Assembly (NCBI GenBank): GCA_009192285.1
Contig: WBVU01000010.1
Location: 1,610,111 to 1,674,110 of the forward strand
Direction of reading: 5' to 3'
DNA from: Morchella semilibera
Taxonomy: Eukaryota > Ascomycota > Pezizomycetes > Pezizales > Morchellaceae
Length of the DNA: 64,000 nucleotides
Shown: positions 28,047 through 38,931 of the stretch, one piece after another
Position numbering within the stretch: position 1 is the first letter of the stretch
Layout: the number at the start of each line of letters is the position of its first letter
Program-made: the position numbers and the translations under genes
The notes under the pieces: generated by a model
What the model was told of the DNA's origin: nothing
Databases searched by the model: none
The model's input: the letters and a program-made list of their open reading frames with translations, nothing else

Positions 28047-31000
28047 TTATTCAACAATTCCAGCGGCAATAGTTTGCCCGCCGCTTCGCAATACCACCCT
28101 GTAACCCGATTCCAGTGGGATCGAGTTACCCATAAGCTCTACCTTCACAGTCGCTAGAGATCCGGCAGTAATATGCCTTGGCTTCTTCTTTAAGACAACA
28201 CCGGTTGCTTTATCCAGTGTTGCAAGTAGATAAACAATTTTTCCTGGCGCGTGAAGTCGTCCTCTGTGGACATCAACCATCATAGGCGTGAGGCCTTCGA
28301 ATGCAAGTATTTTTATCGTAAATGAAGCTTTGGGTGTGACACGGTTTGTTGGATCGCAGAGGATATCCCCCTCCCTGCGGAAACTGTTAGAATAAATTCA
28401 TACAAGCAAATATATGTATTATGACGATACCTTAAATGCACCATATCAATATTAGATAGGTGGAGGATGACATTGTGGCCAGCAACCGCCCAAACAGTAG
28501 GCTCTTCATCAACCTCAACTGCCTTTATAATTCCACTTTCGCCGCTGGGTACGGCAATAATATTATCTCCAACTTGAAGACTTCCGGCTTCTATTCGGCC
28601 GGAAATGGAAACTGGGTTCATGATTCCACCTTTGAAAACATCCGAGATTGTGAGCCGCAACGGTTTTTCGATCGCGCGTGTTAACGGCTTCGTTTTTTCT
28701 GTTTACATGTAATGCGATCAGCATAATGATTTCACAGTTGGGATCAAGAGTGGATCTTCTACCAAGTTCTTCTACTAAGGTTGGCCCCGAGTACCAAGGG
28801 ATGAGACCGGATTCCGGTTTCTTCACAATGTTTCCACCTGTTAATCCACTACAGGGTATGAAGCTGATGTTTTTTGACGCAAATCCGGCCTGTGTAAGGA
28901 ATTGTGTCATCTGCTGCTCAATCTCTTCGAACCGCCCATGAGACCACTCGATTGAATCAAGTTTGTTTACGGCTACAATTATCCGTTGCACCCCCATGCT
29001 TCTGACGAGTAGTGTATGTTCCTTGGTTTGCCCTTTTAGATGAAATCCAGCCTCAAAGGCCCCTGTTGAAGAATCAATCACAAGCACTGCAAAGTCGGCT
29101 TGAGATGCACCAGCAATCATATTTGGGATAAAGTCGCGATGACCTGGGGCGTCTAAAATCGTGAATCGAGCCTTTTCGGTTTCAAATTTGTTTACGGCAA
29201 TATCCATTGTGACCCCCCTGACAGGAAACCAAAGTTAGCGTTCAATATAATTCAGGATATCAAGCTACGATACCTGCTTCGTTCCTCTTCTGTTTGGTCC
29301 AGCACCCAAGCGAGCGCAAAAGATGATTTTCCGATCTTCTCTGCCTCCTGTTTGAACTTTTCAACCGTTCGTTGATCTACTACACCGGTGTCTAAAAGAA
29401 GTCTCCCCATGAGAGTACTCTTCCCAGCATCAACGTGTCCTACAATAGGATAAATGTAAGTGATTCCATTCTCAGCTCCATGGACGAATATTGCAAACCT
29501 ATCACTACGAAGTTTGCATTTTCTTTCGCGGTTGAATTTTTGTATTCTTGGAGAACATCGATCTTTTTTCGTTGTTTCACTGGTGTACTATCGATATTCA
29601 CTGCTTGTAGAGCTGTTTCGACTTTCTTGAGTGCTTTGGCGTCTGCCACGGCTTTTGGGTCATTCTTGGAAACTGCTTTCCCGTTCAAGCCTGAGGGTAA
29701 TATCTATATGTTAGGCCAACCTTAGATGATACCCGTTGAATTTCCAGAACATAATTTATTACCTTTACTCGAACTTTGCGCGGCAACAACCACATCGTCT
29801 GGGCTTGGCCCAGAAAAGGCACTTGTGGGGGCTCCTGGTAACGAGAATATGCGTCTGTCAGTTATTTCAATCTCATACGCAGATGAAAGTCTATCCCCAA
29901 ACATAGACAGTGCAAATTTTGATGGCCCAGCTCTTAAATCTAAAGCAGGAACAGAACCCTCTTGTTCCTGGGCAGGGAAAGACCGCTCTTCTGGCTCTTT
30001 TCTTGCCGATTGGTCAAGGCTCTGGCAAGGCTGATGTACGGGGCTCGGTACGAGTGGTCGTGGTGGTGGTGAAGCGGTAATATTTGGATTTTCGAAGGGA
30101 TTTGTTAGCTGGACATCGATCTCCGCTGTTACTGAAGAAGTTGTCGCTTTAACAGGTGAAGATGATTGCTTTGCCGAGAGGCGTGACAACATAGACACCG
30201 CGGAGCTTTTTTCTCCATCGGAGGATTTTTGCTGAAACTTTTTTTGGGCGTCCGCTTTTTCCTTTCTAGCTTTGGCCAAGGCTGCAAGTTTCGAGATCTT
30301 TCCCCCAGATGGTCCGCCCGAACCTCCAAGGAGTCCACCGGGAGGGTTTATAGGTTGGACAAAGATAGATCCCTTTCGATCTTCCGGAATCATCCCCCAT
30401 GGTGCATCCGCGAAAAGCCCATAAGCCATCGCAGAGAGTTTGGGCGCCTCGTAATCTCCGAAAAAGCCTTGACCTTGACCAATCCCTTAGATGAGCTCTG
30501 AGCATCCTGTACAATCAGTGTAGGAGTGATGTACCGCTTGCAGATGGTACCTTAACGAGGAAGTTGGGCTGGAGGTAGGCAAATTGTAAACAGAAAAGTT
30601 AAACTACCTTTGCTGGCTTGAGGCTTTTTCTTTTTGGTAGATTTCCCGTGTTGGTCTATTCAAGCTGTCAGTAATCTTTCATTTCAGTAGGGCGAGAGAT
30701 GGATTACTCAGGATATAATTAACGGTCTTTTCGACATCGAAAAAATAGTACCACAAAGACTCCTGAATTTCCCTGTCTGTTGCTATGTCACTACCGAGTA
30801 TCTCTCTTACTTTCCGTAGGCCCACGTTTAATTGATCTATTACGCGCGCATTTTTTTTTATTGAGCTATTAGCGATGCGCACCTCCCTGGCAAGAGAGTT
30901 TAAGAAAGAAAGAGCTGTAATACGTTTATCGCTGTCACTCATTTCTGTTTTGATACTACGTTAGAAGTTTCGCAAGAGTTGAGCATTTGTTAGGTACATA

Positions 31001-31144
31001 CCACCCGAGCCGTCATCGTAATCTTCCCCATCGTAGTCGTATAATTCTATAGTGCTATTAGAAGCGCAGAGTTGGTGTTAATTAGATTTTCAAGGACATG
31101 CCTTCAGCTAAATCCAAGTTCCTAATGTTCTTATGTCTCGACAT
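28047..31144 (-). CDS. HBS1: ribosome-rescue GTPase Hbs1 (eRF3-like)
   Basis: Ten exons: 31102-31144, 31002-31046, 30708-30944, 30608-30655, 29763-30485, 29499-29690, 29274-29439, 28763-29217, 28431-28698, 28047-28374; 834 aa. With Dom34 it splits stalled ribosomes in no-go decay. The N-terminus [12 protein letters not shown] and an acidic/Tyr stretch lead to the HBS1_N domain ([20 protein letters not shown]). A disordered linker follows. The GTPase domain has GHVDAGKST (G1), DAPGHRDF (G3) and NKLD (G4). Two beta-barrel domains end [21 protein letters not shown]. Intron 1 needs a GC donor (GAAG|GCATGT) to keep phase with ELYDYDGED. The ninth exon begins after a short intron that contains TACATGTA. 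Phases and total length agree throughout. Confidence 0.95.
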
Positions 31145-31374
31145 GGTGAGTAACGAGTGGATAACTATTGTGTGTGTGGGGAGATGGCGGGGTTGGTTGC
31201 AGTGAAGCTACTCACGAGCCGTTGTTATCGCTCATTTATCGAATGCAGGCATATCCGACAGGGTAACATAAAGTCTCTTAACGAAAGTGCTCTACTTTAC
31301 TTAGGCGTTCAGTCCGTTGCAACGTCTTCACGACCTTTTACAATATAAGAATAATATTTTTTCTGGGCAGGTAA

Positions 31375-31471
31375 GCCACCATGGCCGAGTGGTTTAAGGC
31401 GGCACATTTAAGTTCTACGAAACTGAACTGTGCTATCGAAAGATGCGTGCGTTCGAACCGCACTGGTGGCA
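31375..31471 (+). tRNA. tRNA-Leu(UAA) with a 15-nt intron
   Basis: Acceptor stem GCCACCA (31375-31381) pairs with TGGTGGC (31464-31470), and A 31471 is the discriminator. The D stem is GCC/GGC with loop GAGTGGTTTAA. Anticodon stem GCACA (31402-31406) pairs with TGTGC (31429-31433). The anticodon TAA is at 31409-31411. A 15-nt intron (31413-31427) follows the purine at position 37. A long variable arm (ATC/GAT) marks a class II tRNA. T stem GTGCG/CGCAC has loop TTCGAAC. All arms pair, so this looks functional. It would read UUA codons. It sits about 230 bp upstream of the HBS1 start, on the opposite strand. Confidence 0.95.
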
Positions 31472-32101
31472 ACAGCAGGTTAGGTTAACCTTTTTCGTTT
31501 TTGCACGTCATTTTTAGTCCGTGATTCACCCTCAATAGCTATGGGATATGGTCTATTCCTTTTTTGGGTATTAATTGAGTGTATAACGGAAATCTTATGT
31601 ATGTAGTTTTCCTCAAGAAAGGAAAAGAGGAAAAGAAGTGATTATGGGATTGATACTAAGGGACTTGCAGTTGAATCAAAGTTAACGGGCGTTATCTAGC
31701 GTTATCGATAGGCATATGCACGACGTCGTCATAACAAACCACCGCAAAATCTGAGAGAACTCGTTGTGCTGCAGCAGGGATATTCTACACCAAAACCTGC
31801 ATATTGGCGTTCAAAGACTGCCTCTGGTTGGCCTATACCCCTGCTCTCTCGCAACGAGTTTTCTCAGATTCTACGGTAGGGGCTGGCCTAAGACCGGGTA
31901 ACATCCATCACAATAGAAAATACATGTGATATTTATTTTACCGTACATGAAGTTATTCAATATTTAAACTACAGTAGGCCCGGCCACGTCCCCAAACCAA
32001 CTAACACAATAATCATTATCCAAGGGGTTGAAACGACCCATGAAAAACTATTTCGTAAAGCATCATGAGCAAAAAAGAAAAAAAGACATGCACAGGGCAA
32101 T
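31472..32101. other. spacer between the tRNA and VPS27 3' end, with a foldback element
   Basis: A T-run shortly after the tRNA (31490-31502, ttttt..ttttt) could end Pol III transcription. A foldback element occupies about 31738-31885. Otherwise nothing recognisable; the right end should be the VPS27 3' UTR. Confidence 0.5.
31738..31885. mobile_element. second foldback (MITE-like) element
   Basis: AATCTGAGAGAACTCGTTG at 31748-31766 is repeated in inverted orientation at 31852-31870 with a single mismatch (18 of 19). The similarity extends more weakly outward (ACCACCG / CGGTAGGGG) and inward (AGCAGGGATAT / TATACCCCTGCT). No open frame. Unrelated in sequence to the element at 27.2 kb. Target-site duplication not identified. 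Confidence 0.5.
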
Positions 32102-34477
32102 CTACAGATCAATCAAGCTCTCTTCTACAACTTTTGGTTGTGATTGTGGTGGCGGGTTTTGAACAGGGGTAGAAGCCGAAGCTTCGCTTACACCATGAGG
32201 AGGAGGATATGTATATTGACCGCCACTGGGAGGTGCACTAGACCCTTGTTGCCAAGGTATTTGTTGCTGTGAATGAGGTGAATATGGATACTGGTATCCA
32301 GGCTCCTGCCCGGTTTTAGGATATTGCCAGTAAGAATTTTCAGGGAGAGGCTGTGAGGTTGGTATGGACTGTTGATGTTGTGCCGAGGGCCCCGTATGCT
32401 GCTGGTGGAGGGGCTGTTGTCTCGATACCGGTGCTGAAGGGGGTTCTGAAGGCTGTTGGGCAGGGGATGTGGTAGAATCATTTTGTGGTGGAGGATTGGA
32501 GTTGTCGTATCCATTATACTGGTATGGCGCTTGAGAAGGTGTTTGTTGATACTGTGCCTGTGGATTTGGCTGTGGTTCGGGCTGTCCAGGAAATGACCCT
32601 TGTTTGTCAAAGGTATGCGGCTGAGTGTAGTAATTCTGATAGTTCGTCTGAGGAGGAGGGTAGTTCGTCTGAGGAACAGATGAATCGCTTCTACCATAAT
32701 AGTTTTCCGCCGATGGCAACGTTGGGTATGCGTTACTGCTAGATGAGGGTTGTTGATATGGCGATGGCGATGATACACCGTGCCGGCCATAAGTGTAGCT
32801 AAGCCGCTCCTCCAACATCCTATCATAATAGCGGACAACTGTTCCCAGTTTCGCGTGCAGATCACACAATGCCTCTGTGGTTTTCGGGATACATTAGTTA
32901 AAGTTAGTGATTTGAGGAGTAGTTATATTACCATATTTGCTCATAGTTTCGCCGAACGTCCTAGCTAGCTTTGGCCTTAACGTCCCAATGCTCTCATATA
33001 ATTCTTGGATTTGCGGCTCCCTCAATATCGTTCCCGGTGGCTGCGTCTGCAAGCGATCTACTAATGTTGCGAATAGGTTGATGTTCTCGGCCTCTCCAGG
33101 GCTCAACTCATGGTCCGGTCTGCGGACTATACTAGCCTGAGAGCCCGTAGATTTTGCGGCTGCACTGGGGTTCGACCAGGCTGATTTGGCCTTCTGCTCC
33201 TCCATGTCCCTTAAACTTGCGGCAATCGCAGCCTTTAGCTCCTCGTCCTCGTCCTCTTCGGGGGGGTTCCCCTGTCGGGTGGGTTGGACGGACTTTGAAG
33301 GCTGAGCTTCGGGATACGAAGCTGCCGAGGTAGCTTGGGTAACTAGCTTTTGGGCCTGCAGCTGTTGTTGCGAAACATAACCGGCGCTTGGTTTGCCCGT
33401 AGCCTCCTCGAGTGACATCTTCAAAGCCATTTTAAGATCTTCATCGTCATCATCTTCAACTCTAGCATTTCTTGGCTGCATCGGGGTAGATTGTGCTTTT
33501 GGTTTCAAGGTCGTATGCCTTTGACTATGACTCCCATGATGTTTCGGAGAACCCAGCGGAGTCACAGGAGCCCGCCGCTCTGTTAATTTAGTATGGCATC
33601 CATCACAAACACGTACGGCCTGAACTATTCCGATATGTGGCAACGGTATTGATTTTGAAGAACAAGTACCGCAGAAAGTATTTCCACAGTTACGACAGTG
33701 GTGCTTCCTGTTCGTGAAAGTGAAAGGGGTCCGACAGCGCATGCAAACATCCGAATCAGTCCAATCAGGTGGCTGATCAATTTTATTAGCATTAGTCCAG
33801 GTTTAACCGGATATCTAGGTAACATACCGCTGAAGAGTCTACAAAAGTTGACGAAACTTTAGTTGGGGGAGGGAAACGAAAGTTTTCTGTTTGCAGTTGA
33901 CGGTATATCTGGTTTGCGTAAGACAGATGGGGCTGTCCTTCAAAAGCAGAAGCCCATGTCTGGATAAGCTCCAGCATTTTAGATTCCACTTTTGGGTCAA
34001 TCGCATTAGGGGCCTTCAATAAAGAAACTAGGTTATCCATGAATTCACGAGATGCAATCTCGGTGAGAAAATGAGAACCGCCGTTTTTGACACAAGTATC
34101 AGTAAGCTACGGAATGAAGGCAGTTAGTCGATTCTGGATTGTCCACATTACTGATTAAGGTCCTTATATCAGAGCTCACGTTTAAGGCAGCTAGCTGAAC
34201 ATTAGGGTTTTTGTGTCCGATACGTTTTCTCAACGAGCGCATAGCTTCTTTAGGTTGTACAGTCTTGCTCCGAATTACATCAGATATCTCGAGGTTCAGC
34301 GCCATATCCTCCCTACCCAGTGGTTAGTTTTGATCGAGAGCTTGAAGCCTTATGATGTAAAAGAGGTTTGGTGTAAAAACTTATGAGTGATGGAGAGGGG
34401 ATATACAGGCTTGATTCGGTAGCTTTCTCAACCTGGTCGTCCAGGGAGGAGTTTGAAGCTGTAAACCACGAAGCCAT
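32102..34477 (-). CDS. VPS27: ESCRT-0 subunit Vps27 (HRS homologue)
   Basis: Five exons: 34407-34477, 34180-34312, 33828-34106, 32932-33772, 32102-32874; 698 aa. It recruits ubiquitinated cargo and ESCRT-I to endosomes. The VHS domain runs from [20 protein letters not shown] to about residue 150. The FYVE zinc finger is CMRC ... RKHHCRNCG ... CGTCSSK ... VCDGC, with the RKHHCR motif that binds PtdIns3P. Two ubiquitin-interacting motifs follow ([14 protein letters not shown] and [12 protein letters not shown]). A coiled-coil core binds Hse1. The Gln/Pro/Tyr-rich tail contains PSAP, a candidate ESCRT-I (Vps23) motif, and ends with LIDL, a clathrin-box motif. Its start faces DOA4 across an 844-bp spacer. 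Confidence 0.96.
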
Positions 34478-35321
34478 TATTTCGAAGGGTGCTGTAACTA
34501 TTATTCTTATGAAGATGGACTAGAAGCCCACAAATGATTGCGGTGATAGGGAAAGAACACAGCAGCTCAGAACTAGCCCCTTTCTCGGAGGGGAAGAGGT
34601 AAAACCTGAGATTTTAGATGAGATAAAGAAATACCTATGTAGATGGGATATGGAAACGAGATTGAGTGAAGCTGGTGCAGATCGCTGCTTCACCGACTTG
34701 CTTGAGTAACGCCGCGTCGCCCCGCTGTTACATAAGCTGTCAGAGACAGAGACGTATCCTTTCCCACGTGATAGCCACTAGCTACAAAATTCCAAACCCT
34801 GTTGCGCTAAAGCTTGGGCCAAAGCCAAGGGTCCAGCATAAACGAATCTTTTCTTTAAGATGCGCGCGCATACTAGTAACATAAAGCGCTATAGAAGCTA
34901 TGAATGACTCAAATACAGAGCATTTGATTACACGCACTCATACGTAAGCCTCGAGTTACATAGTACGACTACATACAGGAAATTTTTGGAGAATTCGAGA
35001 GACCCATAGCTTGTTGTTTGAATGGAATAAAGTAAAAGCATACACGTGCCTACATACATGCGTGTACGTAGGGCAGGTACATGTGGAGTGCTGGTAGTGT
35101 CAACTTAGCTGGGGCACCTCCGAAATCTTGTTCCGGCGGCTCCCCCACAATCACAATCCTACAACCCCCCCCCCCCCCCCCACCATTCTTTCTCCCTTCA
35201 GCTTGCCTCCTCCACATCATCAGACAACTCCCCCTGCGATGAGAGATACCCAGTTATACCTTACGACTTGATAGGGATGAACTCTAATACACCCCCTCAA
35301 CCACTTCGTAGTCCGCCAGCA
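34478..35321. promoter_or_regulatory. shared spacer between divergent VPS27 and DOA4
   Basis: 844 bp separates two start codons pointing away from each other, so both promoters must be here. A 16-nt C-run lies at 35166-35182, followed by pyrimidine-rich DNA leading to the DOA4 ATG. No TATA box stands out. Co-regulation is possible but not shown by sequence. Confidence 0.5.
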
Positions 35322-38300
35322 ATGCCTTCCGCAAAGTCACAACGAGTTTACCCTCACATCCGCGACCTTTATGCACGCTCAGAAGGCCTTCGCCCCATGG
35401 ACCGCTCGGTAAACTAGGTTCCACTCTCATATCTGCTAGCCTTGTCTAACTGGACCTGTTATATATAGATTAAAGCGTGGGTTGAAGAAGCAAAAATCCA
35501 CTGGCGGCAAGCAACATGGCATTATGAGTTTGGGAGGCTAGACCAAGCGTATTGCGACTTTATTATGGCCAATACAATTATATTAGAAGTTATTCCGGGG
35601 TGTGTAGATTGGCCTACCTTTAAATCTGGCGAACGGGGGTTAGCCTACACGGAATGGAGCAAGCTGAAAGGGGTATGCCCTGGTAGAAAGATAAATTCTA
35701 GGGCCTTGCTAACTGGAATCGAAAGGAACTTAACGCAAAAACCCCTCTCTATCTCAAAGTAAAAGAAGAAATAAAGAAAGACAACGAGCTCTCTGGAGTT
35801 CAGAGCGCAAATGCCCAGCTTGAAGCTGAGAGGGTTGCGGAGAGGGTTAGAACCCTCCACCCAGAAACTGGGGTGTCTCAAGATATCTCATCGAAAACGA
35901 AGCCAGAAGTTCGAGCGAAACCAGACTATCTATCAGCGAGTAAACAACGTAGGTTCGACTGGTTCAGATTATAAAGGGCTCACTGACGCGGAAAAGATTC
36001 TCGAACAGGCTCTGGGGCCACCTCCCCACGGCCATATATCCAAGGGGTTGTCCCGACAAATGGAAAACCTTCATCCAATGCTTTAGACAGTACTTTAGAT
36101 TTAAACCTTCGACTGGAGAGATTGGCCACAACCTCCTCCAGATCAAGCTCACCAGCATCACTTTCACAGCAAGCCCCCACGATGCCATCCTCAGTCCTTC
36201 GTGTCCCTCGGGAGATGCCGGCAAAACCACCCCCGTTAAATGTGAATGTGATGCCCACACTGCCCCCGCCTACCTACTCCCCAGCTACTAGTCATGGCGG
36301 CATGTTACCTTCGCGGAATGCACCGCGGCCTCCTGCTGATGGGAATGGAGCACCTCGCCAACAAAAACCTAATTTTCCGAGTGATACTGTAGTATCGGTG
36401 GATGCTCTATATAATTATTTAAGTAAAGAGTCGCAAGTTACAGTTCTCTTACTAGATGTCCGTAGTCGGGAGGAATTCGATGATGGGCATATCTACGCAA
36501 GATCTGTGGTTTGTATCGAACCGATAGTTCTTCGTGACGGGTAAGAGTGGAAAATAACTCTCGAAAAATTTCATTCAATTATCCTGACGCCTTTTAGGAT
36601 GTCCGAAGATGATCTAGATAGGAGTTTTGTTCTAGCACCGTCAAAAGAACAAGAGTTATTCGGGGCGAGGGACAAATACGACATTGTGGTTTATTACGAT
36701 CAATCCACGGCAAACAACAAATTTCTCTCTGGCTTGACACAGGATGAACATCAGATAGCTCTCCGAAGCTTACATATGGCCATTTACGACTTATCTTTTA
36801 GGAAACGATTGCAGAGGGCACCAATGCTACTACTTGGAGGCCTCGATGCTTGGGTAGAATTGGTTGGAAAACATTCCTTGAAAACTACGGATATCTCAGA
36901 GCTTGCAAAGTCAGAGCCAACGTCTAGACCTTCAAGCCGGATAGGAAGACAAACTATATCACTCGAAAAACCACGTAGTGGTATCGGAGTCGTACGGGAT
37001 GCCTCACCAAACTTATCTGAGAACCGGTTGTCATTGGCCCAGAGACGACAGGATCGCGACCCCCAAAGAGGTTCCATGCCACTTATACCAGTACAAAGAG
37101 CCAATTATGGTAGGAGGCAAGAACCCACACCGGTCGATCCCATAAATATTGAAGAAGAGCGGAAATGGATGGAGAGGCTACAGAGAGAAAGAGAACCCCT
37201 TACTATTAGTGTCCCACCAGTATCTCCACATCCAGATGCCGACGTTGAGTCAAAAAGGCGGCGACGAGGTACTTCCATAGTCGCAGGAAATGACAATCTT
37301 CCGACTGGATACGCCAGAACAATGGAGGAGTTTGTAAGTTTACTATAATCACTTTCTGCCCTTCGAAAGAAGCCCCTCTAATAAAGCATCTTAGTTCCAA
37401 CGGTATCCTGCACAGCCTTCTATGTCTCCTATACCACCAACCCCAATAAGTGCTGGACTTGTAACGCCCATAACTCCACGCGGGCAACATACGATCATCG
37501 ATCACCCATTTTATGGCTTTACAGATGTCCGTAACCCAGACTTTAATCCCCCACCTACTCCAATTAGACCACCACCTGCAGTTCCACGAAAAAGCTATAG
37601 TGGAGTCTCAGAACGTCTTGCCCCACCTATACCACCGCCCCTCCCCCCTGCCCCTGAAATACCGCCGAGACCGCCTAAAATCCCAATCATCCCAGATGGA
37701 GAATCAGGCTCGCCGTTTCGAACAATTGGGAGCATCAATATTGGTAAAACTGGATTGAAGAATTTGGGAAACACCTGCTATATGAATTCAATACTACAAT
37801 GCATGAGTGGTACGATACCACTGTCGCGATACTTTTTAGACGGGAGTTACAGAAGTCATATCAACAAAGACAACCCACTCGGATCTCGGGGAGTTTTGGC
37901 AGAAGCATTTGCAAGTGTGGTGAAGAATTTATGGAGTGGTGAATACAAATTCATCTCTCCAGTGACGATAAAGGTTCTGCATAAGATAAATCTCCCTAAG
38001 GATCTTTTTTACTGATGTGAGCTATAGGATGTGTCCGGTCGATTGAATGAGATGTTCAAATCAGATGATCAGCAAGACGCCCAAGAGTATCTTGAGTTCT
38101 TACTAGACGGGCTACATGAAGATCTTAACCCCTACGCAAATAAAAGTAAGCTCAGACCTCTGACTGACGAGGAAGAAAGGACAAGAGAAAATCTTCCTCA
38201 GCAAACAGCATCGTATTTGGAGTGGCAACGCTACATTCATTCAAATTTCTCGGTCGTTGTAAATTGGTTTCAGGGCCAACTAAGTAGCAGGCTCATGTGT

Positions 38301-38931
38301 TTAACGTGTGGCATCACTTCGACCACGTATAGCGGGTTTATGTATCTGTCGCTTCCAATACCTTCGAAGAGGGGTGTGTTCTCCCTCGCGGACTGTTTGG
38401 AAGAGTTTGTGAAAGAAGAAACATTGGAAAAAGATGATGCTTGGCATTGTCCAAACTGCAAAAAGGCTCGGAAAGCTACGAAGAAACTCACTATCACTCG
38501 CTTACCTCATATTTTGATTATTCACCTCAAGCGATTTACAAATCGTGGTCTGTGGCGGGATAAACTCAACACAATGGTTCAATTTCCTTTAAAAGACTTG
38601 AACTTGACAAAATACGTACCACCTTTATTGCCTAGGGGCGCGCTAGGCCCCGATGCTCCTGAGCCTAGTGCCGAAGTGACACCGCCTTTCATGTATGACC
38701 TTTACGGAGTATGCAATCATTATGGAACGCTCAATGGGGGGCATTATACGTCCTTTGTGAGGAATAATCATCAGAATGCCTGGAATCATTTTGACGACAG
38801 CAAGGCGAGCTTTGTTGACGATTCCGCAGTAGTGGTAAGCAATCAATTTAAGTCGTTTCACAACATTTCTAATGATTTTATAGTCCAGGAATGCATACGT
38901 ACTTTTTTGGGTCCGGTCAAATGTAATGTGA
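35322..38931 (+). CDS. DOA4: ubiquitin-specific protease of the Doa4/USP8 type
   Basis: Eight exons: 35322-35408, 35469-35672, 35726-35948, 35997-36540, 36598-37333, 37395-37973, 38028-38834, 38884-38931; 1075 aa. Doa4 removes ubiquitin from cargo at the endosome before vesicle budding. The N-terminal helical region resembles the USP8 dimerisation domain (WRQATWHYEFGRLDQAYCDF). A rhodanese-like domain spans about 300-420 (VLLLDVRSREEFDDGHI). A proline-rich stretch follows (PPIPPPLPPAPEIPPRPP). The USP domain has Cys box GLKNLGNTCYMNS (Cys about 726) and His box NHYGTLNGGHYTSF (about 1030). Two CxxC pairs form the zinc ribbon. The C-terminus reads SRNAYVLFWVRSNVM. The 48-bp intron 3 is inferred because it removes two in-frame stops. 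Confidence 0.94.
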
